Positions 1 through 6,352 of a DNA stretch of 9,254 nt are shown here, one piece after another; the stretch's first letter is position 1, and the number at the start of each line of letters is the position of its first letter. A program made the position numbers and the translations under genes. Under the pieces are notes generated by a model. The model ran no database searches, was not told the DNA's origin, and worked only from the letters and a program-made list of their open reading frames with translations. The DNA is from Planctomycetota bacterium (GTDB lineage Bacteria > Planctomycetota > Planctomycetia > Pirellulales > Pirellulaceae). The stretch is from the NCBI GenBank assembly GCA_019347795.1, contig JAHWKS010000139.1, positions 1 through 9,254 on the forward strand, in the 5' to 3' direction.

Positions 1-706
1 CCTTCGCTTCGAGCACGTCCCGCCATTTCTTATAGGCCCGACCTCCGGCGCCTCCCATGCCCAAAAGGCCCGCCGTCTCCAAGGCGCGGAGCACTCGCTC
101 GCGTTCGGCTTGAAACGATTCGCGGAGGGCGATGTCTTCCACTTCCAGGAACCGCCGCACCGCCGCGTACGGTGGAAGGGAGTCGTCGTGTTCATAAAGA
201 TCGATCAGCCACGGCGGCTGCGGAGCGATCGGATGTGCGGCGTCGGTATCAGGTTCCGCCGCATTGCCCGCAAGCGTTTGCGTCACGATTTCACATAGCT
301 CGGCGCCGCTGCGTCCGAGGTAGTAGCGGGCGTGTACATCCTTGCCGTCCGCTTCACCGTCGCCGGCGGTCGGATGCGATTCGACACACGCCGCGGGCGC
401 CCGGTCGCATCGTCCCAGGCACGAGACGCCGCATACCGATAGCTCCGCTTTGCCGATCTTCCGCTCCTGCTTGAAACTCTGCAATTCCGCCAGCGCGGCG
501 GCGGCGCCCGCCAGGTGGCAGCTCATGTCGCGGCAGACCTTCACTTCCACCCGCGCCGGCGGAGCGCGGCGGAAGTGCGGGAAAAAGCTGGACACCTCCT
601 CCAGACGATAGAGCGGCGTGTGCATGCGGCGGGCCAACTCCCGCAACTCTCCCTCGGGCAGCCAGCCGCGCCGGCGTTGAATCTGACCCAATTGTTGAAC
701 GATCAT
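1..706 (-). CDS. NuoE-NuoF fusion, NADH/flavin-binding oxidoreductase subunit (N-terminal part, runs off left edge)
   Basis: The visible part is 235 residues from the ATG at 706. Residues 1-145 look like the thioredoxin-fold [2Fe-2S] protein NuoE: a helical start, an EVSSFFPHF stretch, then the cluster cysteines as C58-x4-C63 and C96-x3-C100 in a CLGRCDRAP context, as in the 24-kDa subunit of complex I. After a Pro/Asp-rich linker, residues about 180-235 begin a NuoF-like (51-kDa, FMN/NADH-binding) domain with a glycine-rich GMGGAGG loop followed by a Lys-Lys-Trp. The FMN/4Fe-4S remainder lies outside the window. Such fusions serve as diaphorase or electron-transfer subunits of formate dehydrogenases, hydrogenases and complex I relatives, and are cytoplasmic. 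The start overlaps the preceding gene's stop by 4 bp (ATGA), implying translational coupling with the cytochrome genes. The fold assignment is firm; the substrate and partner enzyme are inference. The glycine loop departs from the usual GRGGAGFP form. Confidence 0.88.
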   Translation of the reverse strand, partial: MIVQQLGQIQRRRGWLPEGELRELARRMHTPLYRLEEVSSFFPHFRRAPPARVEVKVCRDMSCHLAGAAAALAELQSFKQERKIGKAELSVCGVSCLGRCDRAPAACVESHPTAGDGEADGKDVHARYYLGRSGAELCEIVTQTLAGNAAEPDTDAAHPIAPQPPWLIDLYEHDDSLPPYAAVRRFLEVEDIALRESFQAERERVLRALETAGLLGMGGAGGRAYKKWRDVLEAK

Positions 707-2109
707 GGCTCGAGCATCGTGCGGAGTTGTCGGCGCACCGCGTCCACCGCGGCCGCGTGGTCTCCCCGCGAGTTTAGCACGTTGTGGAGACGCTGCAGGT
801 CATTTTGCAGCGGCGATTCCCCGTGAAGCGCTTCGACGGCGAGTCGCCACTGGGCCGCGGAATCCCAACTTGCCGGCGCCGAAGACGCCTCCTCATCGGC
901 GGCCAGTGCGGCGAGCATCCGGCGGCGGTCGAGGTCGCGGGCGGAGGCTTCTAAAGCCTGGAGCGCCTGTTCTGCTGCACGCTGGACGGCTTGCGCGTCG
1001 GCAAGCGGCCTTTGCATCGCTCGCTCGAGCAGGATCAATTCTTGCAAGAGTTTCTCGCCTGCCTCATCCGTCTCCGCGGCGTGCTCAGCCAATAGTCGCG
1101 GCATCGCGAGATCCCACTCGCCTAGGGGCAAGGCGCCGAGGTTTTCCGGCGAAACCGGGTTTCCCTGCTTGCGGCGTTGCGGCCGCAGATCGTGATGGCA
1201 AGCGGCGCAGTCGTAAGCCGCGAACTCCGGCCAAGGCTGCCCGTTGGCGCGGGCGTGCAGCAGTCTCAGCCACGCCTTCGCGCTTACGATCTGACCGACT
1301 CGCCACATGGCCGCATCGAGTTGCGTCGGGTCGTCAGCGGCGATGCCAAGACGCGCGCGGCTCTCCGCCCGCTCCGCCGCATCGTCCCAATGCCTGGGCA
1401 GCGCCCGCCAGTACGCCGCAAACTCGAAGTTCAGTCGCGGATGGCCGGCGGCGATCAGATCGTGCGTCACATCCCGCCCCGGCGAGCCGACGTGGCACGA
1501 AGCGCACATCTCCGCTCGCACGCCCGGGTGCTTCGTGTCCAGGAAGCCAAGCTCCGCCTTCGCCTCGGGCGACAGATTCTGCCAGTCGGCAGTGCGATGT
1601 TTGACGAACCACAATTCGGCGTCGCCATGACATGCCTCGCACCGCACGCCCGCGGAGAGATCAAATTCCGCCGGCTTCGGCGCCGCGACCGAAGCAGAGC
1701 CGCCCGGCGCATGGCAACTGGCGCAGTTCTCCCGGAGGAAGTCTGCCATCGCCGGATCGGCCGAGTCCGCAGGTCCGCCGAGTAAGCGAACCATGCGCTG
1801 CGACCGCTCACTGAACAGCACGGCGTGGGCCGTCGCGTGCGGATCGGAGGCGTTCCAGACGGCGGCGGCGCTCCGCCAATCGTCGTCTGTCGCCGGGAGC
1901 GCTCCGTGGCATCGGCTGGCGGAGCACGAATAGCGACGAGGAAGCGGCGCCATCGGTTCCGCCGGCGGCAATGATCGCTTCGCCGCCGGCGCCGCGCGGA
2001 GCAACACCCTCCGCGGGACCGGCGCGTCGCGGTCTACGATCGTGATCGCCAGCATCGCCGCCCAAGCCAGCCCCACGATCACGAGCACGGATTTTGCGAT
2101 CCGAACCAT
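703..2109 (-). CDS. Membrane-anchored pentaheme cytochrome c (cytochrome c554-like)
   Basis: This 468-residue protein begins with a hydrophobic segment (residues about 6-24) after two positive charges, so it is exported and probably stays anchored to the cytoplasmic membrane facing the periplasm. Five c-type heme attachment motifs are visible: an unusual CX4CH at C62-H68, then CX2CH at C129-H133, C157-H161, C202-H206 and C301-H305. A GHPRLNFE stretch (residues 222-229) is a histidine-bearing motif I associate with multiheme cytochromes of this kind; it may supply a distal heme ligand. Residues 306-468 carry no heme motif and look mainly alpha-helical, rich in Ala, Glu and Arg. The gene starts 6 bp after the decaheme cytochrome gene and its stop overlaps the NuoE-NuoF start, so it belongs to the operon. 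Its likely role is periplasmic electron transfer with its neighbours; no catalytic signature is recognised. No Shine-Dalgarno sequence precedes the ATG. Confidence 0.88.
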   Translation of the reverse strand: MVRIAKSVLVIVGLAWAAMLAITIVDRDAPVPRRVLLRAAPAAKRSLPPAEPMAPLPRRYSCSASRCHGALPATDDDWRSAAAVWNASDPHATAHAVLFSERSQRMVRLLGGPADSADPAMADFLRENCASCHAPGGSASVAAPKPAEFDLSAGVRCEACHGDAELWFVKHRTADWQNLSPEAKAELGFLDTKHPGVRAEMCASCHVGSPGRDVTHDLIAAGHPRLNFEFAAYWRALPRHWDDAAERAESRARLGIAADDPTQLDAAMWRVGQIVSAKAWLRLLHARANGQPWPEFAAYDCAACHHDLRPQRRKQGNPVSPENLGALPLGEWDLAMPRLLAEHAAETDEAGEKLLQELILLERAMQRPLADAQAVQRAAEQALQALEASARDLDRRRMLAALAADEEASSAPASWDSAAQWRLAVEALHGESPLQNDLQRLHNVLNSRGDHAAAVDAVRRQLRTMLEP

Positions 2110-2115
2110 CGGCCG

Positions 2116-3645
2116 TCAGGGAGATGAGTCATCGAGCAGCCACTGCCGCATGAGCTGTTGCTCCGCATCGCTCATCGACGATGCGACGCGGCCGTGGAAA
2201 GCGTCTCCCGGACGGACGCCCGCATGGTAGCGATGGCACTGGGCACAGTCGTGACGCGCTCCCGGCGAACCATCGGCGACCACCGGCCGATGGCACTTCA
2301 CGCAGAGCGTCCGGTCGGGAATCATCACCTGCTCGTGGCTCGCGGCGGGATCCTCCTCTAGGTAGCCTTCCGCGTAGGCCTCCGGGTGACAATCCTTGCA
2401 CGATACGCCGCGGTGGGCGGCATGGTCGAAACGGGCGTGGGCGAACCATACCTGCGGGATCGCCGCGGGCGCCACGTGCGGCATCAGGCCGCCATCGGCG
2501 TTCTCTTGCTCGATGAGCGTGTGGCACTTATTGCACTCGCCGGACAGTTCCCGCTCCAGCGCAGAAACCTGCGAGGCAATGACCGTGCCCAGCTCAATTC
2601 GGTCGGAAAGCGGCGCCGCTCCCGGCTTGAGGTCGCTGAGCGGTACGGCGCGCCTGCGGATCTTGCCGATCTCCTCCTGGTTTTCCAGCAATGCCGCAGT
2701 CAGGATGCCACGCATCTCGCGGGGCGAAAGGCCGTGAGGAACGCGCACCGGGAGGCCGCCGACCGGCAATGCGATCGGGTGGCAGGCCCGGCAATCGCGG
2801 TCGAACGAGATCGGCCGCATGTAGGCCCCGGCGGTCCGCCCGGGCTCCTGCGAATCGTCCCGATGACAGGCGTGGCATCGGAGTTGGATCATGCCGGTTG
2901 AATTCGCAGCGAACTCCGCGTAGCGATCGCGATCTTCCGGCGCCAGATCCTTCAGCGTCAACGAAGCCTCCTCTTTGCCCGGCGGCGCGAGGCCGAGCGA
3001 TGTGTGGCGCCCGTGCGTGAACTTGATCGCGCCGGGATCTCGAGCAAGCGAGCGGAACGGGGGGTGGTCTGCGGCGAAGCTCGTGACGTGCGCGGCGAGG
3101 GGGGGATCAAAGCTCGCGGCCGACTCCACCGTTCGGGTGTGGGCATCCAAGTCGGCGTGACAGACGGTGCAAGCATGGTCGGCCACGCGATTCAGATCGG
3201 CGTCGCGCCCCTGATGCTCATGATGGCAACTGGCGCAGCTCGCCACTTCGTGCGGCTTCTGCGTCGGATGATGCTCCGGGCCAAGGTGACAGGCCTGGCA
3301 GAGACGATCGGAGGCGCGGCGCCGGGGGAGCGATTCGCCGGAGGCGTCGCCGGCCTGCGGACGGCGCCAGGAGACGAATGCGGCGTCGTCGCGAATCGGC
3401 GCGAAGGGAATATGACAAGCATTGCACTCCGCCTCCCACATCTGATGGACGGCGGCCACCGGCGCCGGAGCGTACCGCAGGTTGCCCCCGCCGGGTTGAA
3501 AGTATCCGACCGCCAACCACCCCGCCGCGGCGACTCCCGCCGCCGCGGCCAACATCCACTTGGCCGCCGCGACGCCACGCGCGCCGCGGAAATGATCGAG
3601 CGGAATTTGCAGCGCCCTCCGCTTCGCTTCGCCGATCCTCGCCAT
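2116..3645 (-). CDS. Membrane-anchored decaheme cytochrome c
   Basis: This 509-residue protein has ten CX2CH heme motifs, at residues 74-78, 116-120, 137-141, 159-163, 257-261, 285-289, 371-375, 416-420, 448-452 and 467-471. They group into four N-terminal, two middle and four C-terminal motifs, separated by roughly 95 and 80 residues. One hydrophobic helix (about 30-48) follows a basic 29-residue cytoplasmic start, so it should be a membrane-anchored periplasmic electron carrier. Many additional histidines, such as HHEHQ after the third motif, could be distal ligands and suggest bis-His hemes. The ATG at 3645 was chosen because it lies 6 bp after the cytochrome b stop; a longer frame from 3795 would overlap that gene by about 145 bp with atypical Arg/Ala-rich sequence. 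The heme count equals that of MtrA-type cytochromes, but the protein is longer, has a membrane anchor, and no MtrB-like porin is in the window. Confidence 0.9.
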   Translation of the reverse strand: MARIGEAKRRALQIPLDHFRGARGVAAAKWMLAAAAGVAAAGWLAVGYFQPGGGNLRYAPAPVAAVHQMWEAECNACHIPFAPIRDDAAFVSWRRPQAGDASGESLPRRRASDRLCQACHLGPEHHPTQKPHEVASCASCHHEHQGRDADLNRVADHACTVCHADLDAHTRTVESAASFDPPLAAHVTSFAADHPPFRSLARDPGAIKFTHGRHTSLGLAPPGKEEASLTLKDLAPEDRDRYAEFAANSTGMIQLRCHACHRDDSQEPGRTAGAYMRPISFDRDCRACHPIALPVGGLPVRVPHGLSPREMRGILTAALLENQEEIGKIRRRAVPLSDLKPGAAPLSDRIELGTVIASQVSALERELSGECNKCHTLIEQENADGGLMPHVAPAAIPQVWFAHARFDHAAHRGVSCKDCHPEAYAEGYLEEDPAASHEQVMIPDRTLCVKCHRPVVADGSPGARHDCAQCHRYHAGVRPGDAFHGRVASSMSDAEQQLMRQWLLDDSSP

Positions 3646-3650
3646 AGGGT

Positions 3651-4757
3651 TTACCAGTACTTCAAAGCGACGACGATGTGGACGCCCAGGACCAGCAACA
3701 GCGCCACGGAAAGCGGCACGTGCACCGTCAGCCAGGCGTGCAGCCAGAAGTGCAAGCGCCGCTGCAAATCGAGTTGCCGCCGCTGCGCGCACCACTGCTC
3801 CAACGCCTCGACGATCGCCAGAGTGGCGTCATCCGCGCCGCTCCGGAGTTCGCGGAAGAAGGCCGCGGCCTGGTCGGGCGCCCCCAGCGGCGAACCGCTT
3901 CTCTTGCCGTCCAGGAGAAAGGGGCGAATCGCTCCGTAGAACGCCTCCTGAAGCACGGCCGCATTCGGCGCCGGCGCGTCGGGAGCGAGCCGCTTGAGCA
4001 GGGCCGCGTTCAGGAGCGCCGGCGAGCGCACGGCGCCGACGACCGCGGCCCGCCGCTCTCCGGCCGCCGCGCCGCCCAATCCGCCGACCTCGCCTGCTGC
4101 GTTTCCGGCGCCGGGCGGGGGATGCTCCGCTGTTCGGGCCGCGTTTCTCGGCGCCCGCCGCTCGAAGGCCCCGGCGGCCGCCGTCGCTTCGGCGGAAGAG
4201 CCGTGCACATCCGCGGTCGTCACTGCCCGCTCGGCCGAGGGCGGCCCGCAGGCGGCAAGCACCAGGTCCTCCGCCAACTCGGCGTTTTGGCGAGCGACCT
4301 GCTCGATCTCCGAGTGAATCGTTTCCTCAGGAACCTGCCGCAAGAGCATCTTGGGGACGATCTGCTGCACCGCCAAGCCGATGACGCCGCTGGCGATGAC
4401 CGCCAGAAACAGCCACATCAAGACGGTGCTCAAGACGCCTCCCCAAACGATCCCGCCGTGCACCAGCGTCAAGGGGACCGTCAGCAGCCCCATCCAGATA
4501 TGGGCCCGCATCCATACCCGTGCGCTTCCCAGCCGCCGCCACGCCCGAACGCCTTTGCGCGGCCAGATGAGAAACTCGAAGAGGATCAACATCGCGGCGA
4601 GCACGCCCGTCGCCAGCCCGACCAGGCTGCTGCCTCCCGGCCACCGCGGCGACTGCAACGCTTCCACCGCATACCAGGCGACCGCCGCACCGGCGATCAG
4701 CGCCGTCGCGACAAGCCACGGGACGTGGCGGCCAAGAGTTTCACGGTCAAGAAGCAC
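3651..4757 (-). CDS. Five-helix di-heme cytochrome b-like membrane protein
   Basis: First gene of the operon, 368 residues from the GTG at 4757. Predicted membrane helices lie at about 12-34, 43-65, 86-108, 110-134 and 340-364. Helix 3 has His86 and His100 and the last helix His346 and His360. Both pairs are 14 residues apart, the spacing by which bis-His b-type cytochromes and ferric-reductase-like proteins hold two hemes stacked across a four-helix core. More histidines (336, 340) precede the last helix. Between helices 4 and 5 is a loop of about 200 residues, low-complexity and Ala/Gly/Arg-rich at 170-250, then a more ordered helical part (about 250-335). The likely role is moving electrons across the membrane between the cytoplasmic NuoE-NuoF-type subunit and the periplasmic multiheme cytochromes (inference). 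The frame is open to an ATG at 4907, but that codon lies inside an inverted repeat and adds 50 residues of repeat-derived sequence, so the GTG start is preferred without a Shine-Dalgarno to confirm it. Confidence 0.8.
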   Translation of the reverse strand: MLLDRETLGRHVPWLVATALIAGAAVAWYAVEALQSPRWPGGSSLVGLATGVLAAMLILFEFLIWPRKGVRAWRRLGSARVWMRAHIWMGLLTVPLTLVHGGIVWGGVLSTVLMWLFLAVIASGVIGLAVQQIVPKMLLRQVPEETIHSEIEQVARQNAELAEDLVLAACGPPSAERAVTTADVHGSSAEATAAAGAFERRAPRNAARTAEHPPPGAGNAAGEVGGLGGAAAGERRAAVVGAVRSPALLNAALLKRLAPDAPAPNAAVLQEAFYGAIRPFLLDGKRSGSPLGAPDQAAAFFRELRSGADDATLAIVEALEQWCAQRRQLDLQRRLHFWLHAWLTVHVPLSVALLLVLGVHIVVALKYW

Positions 4758-4785
4758 GGCGTTCGGGGGCGACGAGGACGTGTCC

Positions 4786-4814
4786 CTTCTAGCACCCGAC
4801 CGATGAGGTGTCAA
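4786..4814 (-). promoter_or_regulatory. Candidate sigma-70-type promoter of the cytochrome operon
   Basis: On the minus strand, a perfect TTGACA (4814-4809) is followed after exactly 17 bases by TAGAAG (4791-4786), which matches four of six positions of TATAAT. Initiation near 4779 would leave a leader of about 22 bases before the GTG at 4757, fitting that start and arguing against the ATG at 4907. It is a pattern match in GC-rich DNA only. Confidence 0.35.
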
Positions 4815-4841
4815 CGCGCGCCTTTCGGTCGGGCGCCGATC

Positions 4842-4912
4842 GTAGCTTGACTCTCCGAGTCGAGCACTGCCCGCTGACTTCCAAACTGCTCGACTCGGGA
4901 GAGTCAAGCTAC
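4842..4912. repeat. Long imperfect inverted repeat (REP/MITE-like) in the divergent intergenic region
   Basis: The left arm 4842-4866 (25 nt) is the reverse complement of the right arm 4887-4912 (26 nt) except for one extra base in the run of Cs and Gs. A 20-nt loop separates them. A second pairing, ACTGCCC (4866-4872) with GGGCAGT (4913-4919), and a small hairpin (CAGTCT 4916-4921, AGACTG 4925-4930) adjoin it. There is no run of Ts, so it does not look like an intrinsic terminator, and it sits upstream of both flanking genes. It resembles a dispersed short palindromic element; I cannot count its genomic copies from here. Confidence 0.75.
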
Positions 4913-4978
4913 GGGCAGTCTGGTAGACTGATCTTCGGCGACGTGATGCGCTTGCTGATCTCTCAATGCTGCCTCCTC

Positions 4979-5632
4979 ATGAGCGAGCCGCTATTAGCCC
5001 CGACGTTCCTGTTCCGCTTCTCGGCGCCGTGTCGATCGGCCAAGGACCTTTGGCCCAACGGAGGGCTGCAGCTTGGCGAGAAGCATCGCCTTCCCAGCTT
5101 CGGCGAGTTGGAGGGACGGCCGCTGTTTGCCGACGTGCGCGGCGCCTGGAGCCCGCGGGGATTCTCCTTTTGGGTGCAGGTCACCGGGAAGCGGCAGATG
5201 CCGTGGTGCCGCGACTCCCGCTTGGATGAAAGCGACGGGTTGAGCGTCTGGATCGACACCCGCAACACGCAGAACATTCACCGGGCCAGCCGGTTCTGCC
5301 ATCGCTTCGTGTTTCTTCCCAGCGGCGGCGGACGGCGAATGGAGGAGGCCGTCGCGGCCGCGCTGCCGATCAACCGGGCGAAGGAGCACCCCAAGCCGGC
5401 GCCGGCGGACTCGCTTCGCGTGCGGAGCCAGCAGCGGGTCGGGGGTTACGTGCTGGAGGCGCATATCGCGGCGGCGGCGCTGACGGGCTTTGACCCCGCG
5501 GAGCACCCCCGCATCGGCTTCGCCTACGCCGCGATCGACCGCGAGTTGGGCTGGCAGACGTTCACGGTCGGCCCGGAGTTCCCGTTTGTCGAGGACCCGA
5601 GTCTGTGGGGCGAACTGGAGTTGACCCCCTAG
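4979..5632 (+). CDS. Conserved hypothetical protein with CBM9/DOMON-like domain
   Basis: A 217-residue protein with no signal peptide or membrane helix, so probably cytoplasmic. Residues about 85-112 (DGLSVWIDTRNT, then HRF) and 155-197 (GYVLEAHI, then GFAYAAIDRELGWQ) resemble the beta-sandwich of family 9 carbohydrate-binding modules and DOMON-like domains, where an acidic strand DGxxVWIDTR is typical. Whether it binds sugar is not shown; similar stand-alone proteins occur in planctomycetes as hypotheticals (recalled family knowledge). The frame is open upstream through the inverted repeat from a GTG at 4808, with in-frame ATGs at 4946 and 4979. The ATG at 4979 is chosen because the sequence becomes protein-like from there; no Shine-Dalgarno decides between 4946 and 4979. 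It is transcribed away from the cytochrome operon and stops 4 bp before a palindromic element. Confidence 0.75.
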   Translation: MSEPLLAPTFLFRFSAPCRSAKDLWPNGGLQLGEKHRLPSFGELEGRPLFADVRGAWSPRGFSFWVQVTGKRQMPWCRDSRLDESDGLSVWIDTRNTQNIHRASRFCHRFVFLPSGGGRRMEEAVAAALPINRAKEHPKPAPADSLRVRSQQRVGGYVLEAHIAAAALTGFDPAEHPRIGFAYAAIDRELGWQTFTVGPEFPFVEDPSLWGELELTP

Positions 5633-5636
5633 AGCA

Positions 5637-5693
5637 GGCGAGCGGGGGGCGTCAGCCCCCTGATGCGCCGTCAGCTTACGCCAGCCGCTCGCC
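5637..5693. repeat. REP-like nested palindrome, short form (left of transposase)
   Basis: The outer arms GGCGAGCGG (5637-5645) and CCGCTCGCC (5685-5693) are perfect complements. Inside lie a GGGGGC/GCCCCC hairpin with loop GTCA (5645-5660), a small imperfect TGATG/CGTCA stem (5661-5673), and a GCTTACGCCAGC segment matching the right hairpin of the other copy with mismatches. The whole can fold into a cruciform or cloverleaf. It sits between the convergent CBM9-like and transposase genes and could also limit read-through from either side, though no T-run follows. Confidence 0.8.
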
Positions 5694-5705
5694 GGTCGTC
5701 GTCGA

Positions 5706-6266
5706 TCAAACGAGTCGTCCGCCGGCGAGGTTCAACTCCGGTATCGGCGCCGTCCACAGGACGAGCGGGAATTCCTGTTCTATCACGTAGCGTACGGCTG
5801 CCAGAATCGCCGCTTCATTCGCAAGTTTTCGCTTGGATCCTGACTCCGTCCACCATGTGTCGCTTACCGGTTTCGACCAGCGCCGATTGAGCGCGCGGCT
5901 TCCGTAACTTTTGAAGTCCCGCAGCAGCGTTTCCGGATCCGGATCACCGGGAACGCCGACCACCAAGTGAACGTGATTGGACATGATCGCGACCGCCAGG
6001 AGCATCCAACCGCGATGCGCAGCGGTCTCCTGAAACTGCCCTAAAAGCACTTCGGCCTGTCCTTTGACAAAACGTACAGGCGGACCGCGAAGTTTCTGCA
6101 CCGCGAAGCGGCGAAGTCCCGGCATGTCCGCGTCATAGGGTGTCCCGGGAATGTTGTGGCGCACTTCCCGGCCCGGGCCGTCGCGAACGTTACTTACGAA
6201 GCCGCGTACGTCCCCCGGAAGCCACTTGCCGTAGGTGGTAGATGTCAGTAGCCAATGACGGTCCAT
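5706..6266 (-). CDS. REP-associated tyrosine transposase (RAYT), Y1/HUH family
   Basis: A 186-residue protein, within the usual RAYT size range. It has the N-terminal TTYGKWLPGD stretch (residues 10-19), the HUH metal-binding motif His98-Val-His100 in SNHVHLVV, a candidate catalytic Tyr121 in DFKSYGSRALNRR, and a C-terminal WWTESGSKR segment (138-146) followed by a helix with VRYVIEQEFPLVLW. These features and their order match Y1 single-strand transposases of the RAYT/IS200-like superfamily, which nick and rejoin hairpin-containing DNA through a 5'-phosphotyrosine. All expected active-site residues are present and the frame is intact, so it may be functional. It lies between two REP-like elements. 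Hand counts of three 60-base rows give about 55-60% GC, against 68-80% in sampled rows of the cytochrome operon, consistent with a separate origin. The ATG at 6266 has no Shine-Dalgarno; AACCTCCTC precedes it instead. Confidence 0.88.
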   Translation of the reverse strand: MDRHWLLTSTTYGKWLPGDVRGFVSNVRDGPGREVRHNIPGTPYDADMPGLRRFAVQKLRGPPVRFVKGQAEVLLGQFQETAAHRGWMLLAVAIMSNHVHLVVGVPGDPDPETLLRDFKSYGSRALNRRWSKPVSDTWWTESGSKRKLANEAAILAAVRYVIEQEFPLVLWTAPIPELNLAGGRLV

Positions 6267-6313
6267 GAGGAGGTTCTGAGATATGGACGGTCAGACTCGC
6301 AAAGGTTCAAGAT

Positions 6314-6330
6314 ACCGAAAGACTTTCGGT
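6314..6330. promoter_or_regulatory. 17-bp perfect palindrome upstream of the transposase gene
   Basis: ACCGAAAG and CTTTCGGT flank a single A, giving 8-bp perfect arms. It lies 48-64 bp upstream of the transposase ATG and outside the REP-like elements. Its symmetry and position fit an operator for a dimeric regulator, or a small hairpin in the leader. The function is a guess. Confidence 0.4.
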
Positions 6331-6352
6331 GCGTCCATCAGCGGTCTGCCGT

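Noticed and set aside
2116..3645. Decaheme protein as an MtrA-type outer-membrane conduit
   Set aside because: Only the heme count agrees. It is longer than MtrA, has an inner-membrane anchor helix, and no porin gene is in the window.
2116..3795. Decaheme cytochrome starting at the ATG at 3795
   Set aside because: It would overlap the end of the cytochrome b-like gene by about 145 bp with Arg/Ala-rich sequence. The ATG at 3645 gives a normal operon junction and a sensible N-terminal anchor.
3004..3939. Plus-strand open frame opposite the decaheme gene, plus smaller ones over 705-1785
   Set aside because: They lie antisense to a frame with ten heme motifs (and, over 705-1785, to the pentaheme gene), and their composition is that of shadow frames.
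3678..4850. Long plus-strand open frame opposite the cytochrome b-like gene
   Set aside because: It is Arg/Pro/Gln-rich without domains, while the opposite strand encodes membrane helices with paired histidines. High GC keeps antisense frames open.
5637..5693. Short palindrome as a simple intrinsic terminator
   Set aside because: There is no T-run on either strand after the stems, and a related copy with matching architecture flanks the other side of the transposase gene, so a REP-like element is the better call. A role in ending transcripts remains possible.
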